NCBI GenBank assembly: GCA_023548195.1
Contig: JAJHZJ010000311.1
Span: 9,558,825 to 9,622,824, forward strand
Origin: Bettongia penicillata ogilbyi
Taxonomy: Eukaryota > Chordata > Mammalia > Diprotodontia > Potoroidae
Direction of reading: 5' to 3'
DNA: 64,000 bases
This document shows positions 1 through 9,535 of this stretch, piece by piece; positions within the stretch are counted from its first letter, which is position 1; each line of letters opens with the position of its first letter. Both the position numbers and the translations under genes were made by a program. The notes beneath the pieces were generated by a model that saw only the letters and a list, made by a program, of their open reading frames with translations, did no database searches and was not told the origin of the DNA.

Positions 1-185
1 GTCCATATGGTGAGAGCTGGAAGGCCCCTCAGAGTCTATTAGTACAAGCCCTTTATTCATTTGTTTTTTTGTAAGCAAAGGGAAGATGTGGTTTGACTAA
101 GGTCACATAAAAAGTAGCGTTAGAAGTGACATTTTAAATCCAGGGCCTCTGAATCCAAAGTCCTGAATTTGAGGACTTCAGCAAT
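1..185 (+). repeat. Ancient SINE/LINE fragment (MIR/L2-like)
   Basis: The order of short blocks (gagctggaagg, cctcagag, aaggtcaca, then a ctctgaatccaaagtcc end) matches the very old mammalian repeats in which a 'lymph of accounting' of gene-poor DNA is common: MIR-like or L2/L3-derived interspersed repeats. The copy is heavily diverged and has no visible target-site duplication. The family name is uncertain. Confidence 0.35.
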
Positions 186-426
186 CCAATTCAATAAATA
201 TTTATTGAGGTCCACTACCTTATTTTAGTTCTTACAATATTTTGTATATTCAGTTTAAATTAGTCTTCTGATAATTGGTAGTTTGTTCATTCTACTTTTG
301 CCCTCTGAAACTACAAGGAATATAGTAGATTCCTTCTAAATGAGAGCCATCAAAATATTTAAAGAAAAAGGATCATTCTCCTATATCCCACAATTTTCTT
401 TTTTTCTTTGTACATTTGTACATTTT

Positions 427-573
427 TCTCTCCTCCCTATCTTCCCTTTTTTCTTTTCCTTCCTTCCCTCTCCTTTCCCTTCCTTCCTTCCTTCCTTCCT
501 TCCTTCCTTCCTTCCTTCCTTCCTTCCTTCCTTCCTTCCTTCCTCCCCTCCTTCTTTCCTTTTCCTCTGAATC
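427..573. repeat. (TTCC)n microsatellite in a pyrimidine tract
   Basis: About 65 bases from 479 are nearly pure TTCC/GGAA tandem repeat, flanked on both sides by a wider C/T-rich tract. Because the unit is four bases and has no stop codon, several overlapping open frames on both strands read Pro-Ser-Phe-Leu or Gly-Arg-Lys-Glu repeats. These are artefacts and not genes. Confidence 0.95.
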
Positions 574-1736
574 CTCACTATCCTGGTCCTTCTCTTCTGA
601 AAATGTTCCATTTTGTCAGTGTCTCTTTTTAAGTATGGTGTCCTGAATACATACAATACTCCAGATCAGAAGTTCCCAAACTTAACTAGCCTAATACCCT
701 CTTTAAAAAAAAAAATAGTGATCCCTGGAAATCTACTTTCTTTAACCCTTTAATATCTTTTAAAAATTTGTCATTTCAAAAAAATATAAAATATTTTAAA
801 ATGACACATCTTCAATTTAATAATTTAATGTAAATGTGTGAATTTTTTCTTGCATCAAAATTTTGGTGATAAATTATTGTATCATGTAATCATATAGTAT
901 CATATTATAAACAAGTCATAACATGCACACATTTTTACCAATGCAGGCTGGACTTCCAGACAATGGAACAACATGCTCCACTGCCAACACTTGCTTTTAA
1001 AACCTGTTGGTGGACTTGACAACTGATTGGGTATAACTTCCATTTTGTGTGTTTATTTGGAAAATAATGTAATCACTATGATTTTAACTTTGTTACACAA
1101 CAGATGGAACATGGATGGTTTTTCAAAATTTTCTTCTTTCTTTATGCTTCTACCATCCCTTTAGTTTTATTCAATACCCCCCAAGGCTACTGTCCCCACC
1201 CCAGATCATTTCAGTGCCCTCCAGGAAATGATATCATCTTATGAGTCTAGAATAGATAGACCATATAGTGAAAGTATTATCCAATTGTCAGTAGCTCTGT
1301 AATGGAACCAACATGGCCTTACAGAGTGCCAGAAGACATAAAAAAAAAGTATAGCAAATGACATTTACCAATTCTGGACAAGGCAGTTAACCTCTCTAAC
1401 TTTCAAGAAGCTGTCAGAGACCTATGTGCTAAGCTTAAGTTTGGTTGGGATTGGTACTGGCAGAAGTAATACCGTAACTGTGATGAAATTACAGATCCTT
1501 GACTTATAGCATGTTCTTTCAGATCCTCACTATCCTCATGTGCTCAGACCCACATGAGTTACCAGGGTGTGAAGGAGAGGCTGGACTTGTAATTCATTGT
1601 TGTCAGAGGAACTCCTTCCACCAATGTATGTAAATATGTTCTCTATGACTTGATGGTCTTAGAGGGCTGCCTAGAACACTGTGAGGGATCAATTAACAGG
1701 ATCACACAGTCAGTATGTAGTCAGAGACAAAACTTC
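574..1736. other. Unassigned AT-rich non-coding DNA
   Basis: No convincing open frame or young repeat is visible. Around 661-683 the text 'agttcccaaactt' resembles the terminal inverted repeat of hAT (Charlie-type) DNA transposons, and the AT-rich sequence to about 1000 could be a decayed non-autonomous copy. No matching opposite terminus was found, so this is only a suspicion. Confidence 0.3.
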
Positions 1737-1822
1737 AATCAATCAACAAGAAACATATTTTAAGCACCTACTGTGTGCCAGGCCCTGGGGATATAAAAAA
1801 AGTGGCCAAAGACTGTTCTTGC
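1737..1822 (-). repeat. L2 LINE 3' end
   Basis: On the plus strand this reads as the reverse complement of the L2 3' terminus: caatcaatcaacaa, then a run like 'taagcacctactgtgtgcc' followed by 'aggccctggggata'. In the L2 orientation this is the classic 'cctggcacatagtaggtgcttaataaatgc' type ending. It is a 5'-truncated fossil with no coding capacity. Confidence 0.75.
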
Positions 1823-3032
1823 CCCCGGGTATGTATTTGAACCTAAATCTTGGTTTTTTTGGTTTGTTTTTGCTTGGCTCTCTATTTACCATACCACACT
1901 GCCTCTCCTGAGTTCTTAGCAGAGTTATTATTTTTCTCATATATTGAGTTATTTTAATTTTAAACACCCCCCCAGTAACTTTGCCGCCTCTCTTATCTTC
2001 CCTCTGCTTGCCCCCATTGCCTACTCCCTCATTCTCCCGATTCATTTTCTCGTTCTTAATGCTTCTAGGCACTATGCTCCACCCTCTGTTAGATTTCCCT
2101 CACGTTCCTGTATTACTCTCAAGCCAAAAATTGAGAATTTCCCCAATTTAAGAGCTTCTAGGTATATTCTGAACTGAGACTCTTGTATGTCCACATTTTC
2201 CATTTCTTTTATAGAGTTAGGAGAACACAGAGGAATAGAATGGGAGGGCAGAGGAGACCCTAGAGATTGTCTAATACAACACATTCTTTGTGGGGATAGG
2301 ACTTACAGAAGCCTGGACCCATAAAATCATAGTGTTGGAAGAAGCGATAGAGATTTATCTAGTCCCTTGCCTGAGGGATGAATCTCTTTTTCAGGGTCTC
2401 AGGTGTCAGGTAGTATATAAACACTAAGAGAGAGGTTCTAACAAGTGAGATATTGATCCATCAGGAAATAAAGCCTTGGCTCTATTTCCTATTGGATTCC
2501 CATAGCTTTGATTCCCTATATATTCCCCTGAAGTTTGTTCTATTTTTAAGTGTCAGTGCTAAGTTAAGTGGTTAGAGGCGGCTCTTAGGTTTAGCACATC
2601 TCATATAAAGCTGGTGTCCTAACACATCTCCCTATGAGAAACAACAGAGTGCAGGTACTTGAAGAAAGCCAGATTGCTCCGGAACTAATGAATAAATAAT
2701 GATCTCTCATGAATAATTCAAGTTTAGTGTTAGAAGCCTCAAAAAATCTTTAGCTGAAGAACAATAAAATCTTTTAATGTGACCATGTGACATACAGTAC
2801 AAGTAAGGATGGGGGGGGGTTAATCTTACATTTCTTGGAAGTTTGCACAAAGTATCACAATCTTCTTCAGCATATGTGCTTAAATCACACAATTAGGACT
2901 CTAAAGTAATGAAGAGTTTAACCCCAAGCCCTGGAAAAAAAAGACTAAAATTTAGCTTTTCTCCCTGGAAAAGGACTCAGACACTTACTTAACCTGACAC
3001 TGACTTCCAGGTAGGTGTGTTTCTATTCACAA
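1823..3032. other. Unassigned non-coding DNA with a possible old LINE scrap
   Basis: This is mostly unrecognised sequence. The stretch around 2317-2400 (aaatcatagtgttggaaga, later atctagtccc) resembles the reverse complement of the L3/CR1 3' end, where 'ggaagggacc...atctagtcc' is typical. A short poly-G run lies at 2811-2820. Open frames here are below 80 codons and have no recognisable domain. Confidence 0.3.
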
Positions 3033-3316
3033 GGGGCAGCTAGGTGGTACAGTGGATACAGCACCAGTGCAGGAGTCAGGAGGACCTGACTTCAAATCTC
3101 TCCTCAGACACTTGACATTCACTAACTGTGTGACCTTGGGCAAGTCACTGAACCCCAGTTGCCTCATTTTGGGTCATCTCCAGTCATCCTGATGAATATC
3201 TGGTCACTGGATTCAGATGGCTCTGGAGGAGAAGTGAGGCTGGTGACTTGCACAGCCCTCCCTCCCTCAAAACAAAATCAAGTGCAAGTCATGTCATTAT
3301 TTCTCTGATGGCATTC
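3033..3316 (+). repeat. WSINE1-type tRNA-derived SINE
   Basis: The element opens with a tRNA-like head (ggggcagctaggtgg, agtggata, gttcaaatc-like B-box, tgtgaccttgggcaagtca) and continues into the long tail seen in WSINE1: 'gggtcatctccagtcatcc', 'gattcagatggctctgg', 'gaggctggtgac', 'cacagccctccct'. The same tail occurs in two other copies in this window at 15155 and 42112. RNA polymerase III A/B boxes of such SINEs derive from a tRNA, but this is not a tRNA gene. From memory, WSINE1 is a marker of australidelphian marsupials. Confidence 0.85.
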
Positions 3317-3570
3317 TTGTAGCTGTCACCCAAGATCTGGAAGCAATGCTGAGATTGTTGGAGACCTTAGATGTAATCCATCCTAGGCTTAAGCCTCTGC
3401 AAGAAAAAAAGAATTTAGAAAGTTGCCTAAGTAACCAGACACTTCCTCTGTACTCTATGATTAGTACGTCAGGCTTCTGTCAGGATTTTACCTCAAGTTC
3501 TTCTCCTGACTCAAGCAGGTTTGAGAACATGTGACCTAGAATGTGGATGTAGTCTAGAAATCAATTAATT

Positions 3571-3840
3571 AACAATAACAGCTAACATTTGTATAACACT
3601 TAAAAGTTTGAAAAGCACTCTTATTTATTTCATTTGATTTTCACAAGAACCCTATGAAGTAGTCATTACTGTCCCCATTATTATAGCTCTTTATTGCACT
3701 TTTTACACAAGAGGAAATCTCAGAGAAGTTACATGACTTGACTAGGGTCACCTTGAGAGTAAGTGTGGCAGGCAGAAATTGAATTGAGATCCTTCTGAAT
3801 CAAAGTCAAGCACTCTCTCCTCTGTACCATTTAGCTACCT
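3571..3840 (+). repeat. MIR core-SINE (marsupial form)
   Basis: The copy runs through the whole family pattern: 'gctaacatttgtataacact', a 'cacaagaaccctatgaagtag' block, 'gtccccattatta', a remnant of the 'gaggaaactgag' core, 'gacttgactagggtcac', and a 'tctgtaccatttagctacct' end. It is directly followed by an L2 3' end. Confidence 0.85.
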
Positions 3841-3945
3841 CAATGAAAATTTATTAAGCGCTTACTATGTATGTGCTAAGCACTAGGAATAAGAAGAAAG
3901 AAGTCATATTCTGTGCTCACAGGACCTTACATTAAAATGAGGGAA
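3841..3945 (-). repeat. L2 LINE 3' end
   Basis: The sequence 'tttattaagcgcttactatg' with 'tgctaagcactaggaata' is the reverse complement of the L2 3' terminus. The following 'gtgctcacaggaccttaca' corresponds to the L2 3' UTR block 'tgtaagctccttgagggca' read in reverse. Confidence 0.75.
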
Positions 3946-4361
3946 TTTGAATATCGTATTTGGAGGATCCAAAAAACTGGATTTGTATTTCATTTGTAGA
4001 AGGAACTCCCATATGAGGAACTTCCCTCAGCCAATGCAATATAGCATTTTCCTTCAACTCTTCATATTACAGCTGCTTATAACACTAAGAATTTAAGTCA
4101 GAGCTTCTTGATTTCTGTAGCATTTATTGGTGTTGCATGGCCTGAGGTCATGCACAGTGCAAAGTGTACATGTTGTGTATTCAGAACCAAGGCTACCGTG
4201 AAGTTGTGCAATGTAACATCATCAAGCACTGCCAGAAACACCTTGGATTCATTTGATTTTTAATTAATTTTTGGTCATTACATATTCGGAAACATTTTAC
4301 TGTTGCCAGTGTTTTTGTGACCCCCATATAAATTGACCTACGGTTTAACAAGCGCTGGTCT
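3946..4361. other. Unassigned non-coding DNA
   Basis: No open frame of note, no young repeat and no strong secondary structure are apparent. The passage 4300-4360 (gtgacccccatataaatt, acggtttaacaagcgctgg) looks repeat-like but I cannot name its family. Confidence 0.4.
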
Positions 4362-4466
4362 AACTGACTTACCCAAGGTCATGCAGCTGTAATTTGTCAG
4401 AGGTCAGGCCCATATCTTACAGGCTTTGAAGTTAAGAGCTCTATCAACTATGACATGTTGCCCCTT
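4362..4466 (+). repeat. MIR fragment (3' half)
   Basis: The string 'actgacttacccaaggtcat' followed by 'gcagctgtaa' and an 'agagctctatcaactatgac' ending is the 3' half of a MIR element. The 5' half is missing or unrecognisable. Confidence 0.6.
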
Positions 4467-4525
4467 TATATAGAGGGTAGTTCATTAAATGTCATTATCA
4501 CTAGCTGAACTTGTCTTGTATAAGT

Positions 4526-4850
4526 CAGTGGTTCTCTAACATGGGCCAAAGATGCCAGATGGATCTCCGAGTATAGTTGCACGTAGATTGGGACAGATCA
4601 GATCAATAGTAATGCTCCCCAAAGTTGTGCTGGCCATACTCATTTTATACTCTATACCTTCCTATTCCTCACAACGATTGCAAAGGATCCCAAGAGTTCA
4701 TATGAGTCCTAAGCTTTACTGGTTTTGTGTTTATTTACCCACAACCAAGTTGGACACAAGTTCTGGTAACAAATGAGCAAGAATCTCTTTTATTGATTAC
4801 TACTCCATTAACACAGATAATTCAAGAAAGGAAAACTTCTGCAATCTACT
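4526..4850. other. Unassigned; possible decayed hAT-type terminus
   Basis: At 4526-4545 'cagtggttctctaacatggg' closely resembles the hAT/Charlie terminal inverted repeat (CAGTGGTTCTCAAACT). I did not find the matching inverted end before the SINE at 4851, so the element, if real, is truncated. A 74-codon open frame at 4552-4776 shows no known domain. Confidence 0.3.
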
Positions 4851-5090
4851 CCCGTTGTTGTTCGATCATTTAGTCGTGTCCAACTCTTTGTGACCCCATG
4901 GACAATACCGTTCCTGGGGTTTTGTTGGCAAGAAAATGGTATGATTTGCCATCTTTCTCCAGTGAATTAAGACAAATAGAGGTTAAGTGACTTGTCCAAT
5001 CTAGGAAGTGTCTGAGGCCAGATTTGAACTCATATCTTCCAGACTCCAGGCCCAGTATTCCATCCATGGAGTCATCTAGGTGCCTCTCCT
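4851..5090 (-). repeat. MAR1-type tRNA-derived SINE
   Basis: Read in reverse, the copy starts 'ggcacctagatgac', passes a B-box-like 'gagttcaaatctggcctcag' and 'ggacaagtcacttaacctc', then the MAR1 tail with 'tcttgccaacaaaacccc', 'ggggtcacaaagagttggac' and a terminal 'acaacaac' type end. It appears nearly full length. The open frame 4870-5094 is a translation of the SINE, not a gene. Confidence 0.85.
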
Positions 5091-5439
5091 TCAATTTATA
5101 GTCTTATGGAATCTCCTGGTTTAATGACAAATTCAATCACATGCCCTGGATCATATAACAGGGATATCTCCAAGATGTGCCTTGAGTCCATGTCTTTCTG
5201 ATTGTAGCCATCTCTCTCTATCTATTTTGCTATATTACCTCTTGATTGTGGATGTTTCCTGGGTTACCACAAGTTGTGTGGAAGATTAATGAATTCATGG
5301 AAGAACATGGTCAAGAGTCTCATTGGATGAGCCAATAAGTCTAGGTTGTGATTTTCTTCCTTGGAGGGAGTACCCATGCCAATGAGATCATAGCTTCATA
5401 TTGCAGTATTTGGATATTTCTTGTGATTCCTAATATGTT
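5091..5439. other. Unassigned non-coding DNA
   Basis: Between two minus-strand SINEs. No recognisable coding region or repeat family. Confidence 0.4.
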
Positions 5440-5684
5440 ATTGTTCAATCATTTCATTCGTCTTTGACTCTTTGTGACCCTATATGGGGTTTTCTTGGCA
5501 AAGATACTGGAGTGGTTGACCATTTCCTTTTCTAGTTTATTTTACAGATAAGGAAACTGAGGCAAACAAAGTTAAGTGACTTACCAGGTTCACACAGCTA
5601 GTAAATATCTGAGGCCAGATTTGAACTCAGAAAGATGAGTCTTCCATGTCTGACACTCAATGAGTGTGCCCCTAACAGCTCTAG
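5440..5684 (-). repeat. MAR1-type tRNA-derived SINE
   Basis: This second minus-strand MAR1 copy shows the tail first on the plus strand (attgttcaatcatttcattc, ctttgtgaccctatatgggg, tttcttggcaaag), then 'gataaggaaactgaggcaaa' and the reversed tRNA-like head. It lies only 350 bp from the copy at 4851, in the same orientation, but the two differ enough to be independent insertions. Confidence 0.85.
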
Positions 5685-5699
5685 ATTCTTAAAATGAAA

Positions 5700-6297
5700 A
5701 TTCATCTTATTTTTTTAAAATATTTTGAATTTTTTTGCCAATTACATGTAAAAATGATTTTTAACATTCGATTTCAAATTCTCTCCATCCTTCTCTCCCT
5801 ACCCACCTTCTTGAGAATGCAAGCAATTTGACATAGATTATACAAAACACAGACTCCCTCCCCCACAAAAAAAGCCACACAAAAGTTCAGTTAAAAAAAG
5901 TTTACATTGATCTGCATTCAGATTTTGTCACTTCTTTCTCTGGAGATGGATAGTATTTTTCATCATACATCCTTAGAAATTACCTTGGATCATTGTATTG
6001 ATGAAAATAGTTAAGTCATTCACAGTTGATCATTGTATAACATTACTATTACTGTGTAAACTCCTATCCTGGTTCTTCACTTTGTATCAATTCATGTACA
6101 TCTTTCCATGTTTATCTAAGAGCATCCTGCTTTGTCATTTCTTACAGCACAATAGTATTTCAGAACAATCACATACCATCCCTTTGTCAGCCATTCCCCA
6201 ATAGATTGACATCTCCTCAATTTCCAAATCTTTACCTCCATTATAAGAACTGCTATAAATATTTGTGCTTGTAGATCCTTTTTCCTCTTTAAAAACA
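5700..6297 (-). repeat. L1 LINE 3' end (left part of split copy)
   Basis: The plus strand carries the reverse complement of the marsupial L1 ORF2 C-terminus and 3' UTR. Diagnostic blocks are 'gccattccccaatagattga', 'catctcctcaatttccaaat' and 'gctataaatatttgtgc', which in L1 orientation encode the ORF2 tail. The copy is interrupted at 6298 by an L1 in the opposite orientation and resumes at 6946. Its 3' UTR resembles an older subfamily than the inserted copy. Confidence 0.8.
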
Positions 6298-6945
6298 TTT
6301 CTTTGGTATCATAAAAATGGAAAAAAGATTCACATGTACAAAATATGTATAGCAGCTTTTTTTGTGGTGGCTAAGAACTGGAAATGGAGGGGATGCCCAT
6401 CAACTGGGGAGCAGCTGAACAAGTTGTGATATATGAATGTAATGGAATACTATTGTGCTATAATAAATGATGAACAGATGGACATCAGAAAATCCTGGAA
6501 AGACATATAAACTGATGCTAAATGAAGTGAGTGGATCCAGGAGATCATTGTTCACAGAAAGACCCACAGTGTGTGGTGGCTGACCTTGATAGGCTTAGCC
6601 CTTCTCAGCAATGCAAGGACCTAAAACAATTTCAAAGGACTCATGATGGAAAATGCCATCCATATCCAGAGAAAGAACTATGGAGTCGGAATGCAGAACA
6701 AAACAGACCATTTTTTTGTTTTGTTTTGTTTTGCTTTTTTCTTTCTCATGTTTTTTCCCATTCATTATAATTCTTCTGTGCAACATTAGTCAAAATGTGT
6801 TTAATAGGAATGTATGGGTAAAGCCCATATGAGATTGCATGCTATCTTGGGAACGGAGGGGAGAGGAAGGTGATATAAATTTAAAACTTATGGAAGTGAA
6901 TGTTAAAAACTAAAACTAAAAATTAATAAATTGAAAAAAAAATCA
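6298..6945 (+). repeat. 5'-truncated L1 3' end inserted in another L1
   Basis: The copy reads 'cacatgtacaaaat', 'gtggtggctaagaactggaa', 'gatgcccatcaactggggag', 'atggaatactattgtgctat', then the 3' UTR ('tccagagaaagaactatgga', 'tgtttaataggaatgtatg') and ends in a short A-rich tail at about 6935. The sequences 'atttctttgg' before it and 'caatttggg' after its tail may be a degraded target-site duplication. It encodes only the extreme ORF2 C-terminus, broken by stops. Confidence 0.85.
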
Positions 6946-7372
6946 ATTTGGGATACAGACCTAGTAGTAAGGCATGCATGATTTATAGTCCGTTATGCAT
7001 AGTTCCAAATCGCTCTCCAAAATGGTTGAATTAATTCATACTCCACCAAGAGGGCATTAGTGTCTCAATTTCCCTACATTTCCACCAACATTTGTCAGTT
7101 TTGTTTTCTGTCATATTAGCCAATCTTATAGGTATGGGATGGTAGCTTGGAGTTGATTTTATTTGCATTTTTCTAATTAGTAGTGATTCACATCATTTTT
7201 TCATATGACCATGGATATGTTTGATTATTTTGTCTGAAAACTGCCCCAATTTATCCACTGCAGAATGGCAATTATTTTTTAATATAAATTTGACTCAGTT
7301 CTCTATATATTTGAGAAATTGGGCCTTTATCAGAAATACTTGGTATAAATATTTCTCACACTTATGATTACC
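6946..7372 (-). repeat. L1 ORF2 C-terminal region (right part of split copy)
   Basis: This continues the minus-strand L1 upstream of the insertion. Read in reverse it carries 'ctaggtctgtatcccaaa', the Cys-rich ORF2 tail region and 'atatagagaactgagtcaaa'. At about 7370 the sequence jumps from ORF2 C-terminal to sequence that belongs upstream, near ORF1, so the reverse-transcriptase part is absent. Confidence 0.75.
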
Positions 7373-9215
7373 ATGTATTTCCCTCCATTCTATTTTTCTT
7401 CCTGTTTATCCTACTCTCCTTTTATCCTGTCCATCCTCAAAAATGTTTTGCTGGTGATTACATCTCCCCCAATTTGCCCTCCCTTATACCAGTACCTGCT
7501 TTCCCACATCCCTCATATTTTCCTGTAAAGCAAGATAAATTTCTACACCAAACTAAGTATATTATTTCCTCTCGGAGATAATTCCAATGAGAATAAAGTT
7601 CAAGCCTTCCCTCTCCCACCTCTCCCATCTTCCCCTTCACTGGAAAAGCTCGTTTGTGCCTCTTTTATTTCTACCTCTCCTTTCATCTTTCCCCAAGTAC
7701 ACTCATCTTTCCCATCCCTTAATTTTATTAATATCCTACCATCATAATCAATTCACCCCTATACCCCCTATCTAAACTGCCCAAACAAAGAGAACATTCT
7801 TAGGAGTTACAAGTGTCATCTTCCCATGTGGGAATTTAAACAGTTTAACTTTAGTGAATTCCTTATGATTTCTCTTTCGTGTTTACCTTTCTATACTTTT
7901 CTTTAGTCTTGTATTTGGAACTCAGATTTTCTATTCAGCTCTGTTGTTTTTTTTTATCAGGAACACCTGAAAGTTGGTCTCAGACACTTCCTAGATATGT
8001 GACCCTAGCTATGTGACCCTGGGCAAGTCACTTAACCCCAATTGCAACAACAACAAAAAAAAAAACCTTCAAAATTGTTTGTTTCATTGGTTATCTATTT
8101 TCCCCAAAGGATTATATTCAGTTTTCTTGGGTAAATGATTCTTGGTTCTAACTCTAGCTCCTTTCCCCTCAGGAATATCAGATGTCAAGACTTGTGATCC
8201 TTTACTATATAAGCTACTTAATCTTGTGTTATCCTGACTGTGGCTCTGTATTTGAATTTTGTTTTTCTGGCAGCTTGTCATATTTTCTCCTTGACCTTGG
8301 AGGTCTGGAATTATAATATTCTTAGGAATGTGTCTACCTCTCCTATTGGATGTAAAAAAAAAATATAAAGAAGTCTTCCAGGAATTATTTTTTTGCCTGA
8401 AACCAATTCACATTCTTCTTTGAAGCTTTAAATGTAGCAGCTTTGACTTTGTTGTTTTCCCTGAGTTTATATTTCAATATTCTCTATCACCATAGTTACT
8501 TTCTATGATCAGGATCTTTTTATTGCTATTTACTCATTGTTTCCAGCCTATTTCTTGACTTTCCGCTTTATATGAAAGTCGTTCTCCATTCCCAGAGTGG
8601 AAGGGGCACTGTCTTAAGCTTCAGGGTTTTTGTACAAATGTTTTCAAAACTAGTTCTGGGAATCTGTAAGCATTTGGTGCTTCCTAGGTGGTATGATCCT
8701 AGGAGAGGTATGTTTCATACTGTCTTCACTTGTGAATGACCACAAGCCCTCTTTTATGCCTTTAAACTGGGACCAGGGTCCCCACTCCCATGTGGCCACA
8801 GGCTCTGTTGTGGTAGTGATCCTCTTCACCCTGGGACTGTGACCTAGGACTGCTACCCAAATCTAATATGTGCAATACATATGTATGTGGTGCCAGCAAA
8901 GGGACCCCTGTAATCTGCTGACCAGCTCTCTAACCCCATTACCATCTGTGGGCTGAGAGCTCTGGAAGCAATCACTACTGCCATTGATTCATTTGGTCCC
9001 AAGGCCTGCTGCTGGTTTCCTGTGGTGCTGGTGCAACAGGCATTAGACTGTACTCCATTCTTAACGTAGTGCAACTGACCTTTCTAAGTTGTCTTGGGCT
9101 GGAAAATTGTTTTCTCCATGCTTTTGTGGATTTTCCTGCTCCAGAGTTTGTTTGGTGGCATTATCAGTGTGTTTTTCTTCTCTTGGCCCCTCCAGCACCA
9201 TCTATGACATCTGGT
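7373..9215 (-). repeat. L1/HAL1-like 5' UTR, ORF1 and spacer (degenerate)
   Basis: In reverse orientation, 8380-8060 resembles the 3' part of L1 ORF1: compare 'actgaatataatcctttggg' here with 'ctgagtataatacttcaggg' in the element at 38041. The purine-rich stretch 7960-7375 resembles the non-coding region after ORF1 in that same element. Sequence from about 8700 to 9215 is relatively GC-rich and fits an L1 5' UTR. No long frame survives. A small SINE interrupts it at 7963. Confidence 0.6.
7963..8066 (+). repeat. Short tRNA-derived SINE fragment with A-rich tail
   Basis: A truncated SINE reads 'tctcagacacttcctag', 'tatgtgaccctgggcaagtc', 'acttaaccccaattgc', then 'aacaacaacaaaaaaaaaaa'. The tail type differs from the two longer SINE types in this window, so it may be a simpler tRNA-SINE subfamily. 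It sits inside the minus-strand L1 remnant. Confidence 0.75.
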
Positions 9216-9450
9216 TAGGTATAAGGTAAAATACCAGAGTTATCTTATCTGGAATTCCTTTCATTATTCATGACTTAGCTCAATGTTTTTCTTCAGATCT
9301 GTGGTTCTCAGTTTCTTTGAATATGTAGTCACTTTTTTAGTGTAAAAAAATATGGAATTCTCACAAAAACTATCCTGTTAGATTAATTGATAGAGAAAAT
9401 ATGACCAAAAAAGCTCTATGTATTTAGTACTGGTTTAAAATGAATTTGTA

Positions 9451-9535
9451 GAGGATTGAGCCAAGATGGCAGACAAAACAGGGACTCACTTGAGCTCTCT
9501 CAAATTCCCTTCCAAAAAACTTTAAGTAATGCCTC
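9451..9535 (+). repeat. L1 5' UTR leading edge
   Basis: The text 'gagccaagatggcagacaaa' and 'cagggactcacttgagctct' is the start of the marsupial L1 5' UTR. Only about 85 bases are present before unrecognised sequence. It faces the minus-strand L1 head to head, so it could be an inverted 5' scrap of that element or an independent fragment. Confidence 0.65.

Noticed and set aside
340..656. Four overlapping open frames with Pro-Ser-Phe-Leu or Lys-Glu-Gly-Arg repeats
   Set aside because: They are translations of the (TTCC)n microsatellite, open because the repeat has no stop codon in any frame.
3033..3110. tRNA-like A and B box sequences at this and other SINEs
   Set aside because: They are the tRNA-derived heads of SINEs, without a foldable acceptor stem and CCA-side pairing of a tRNA gene.
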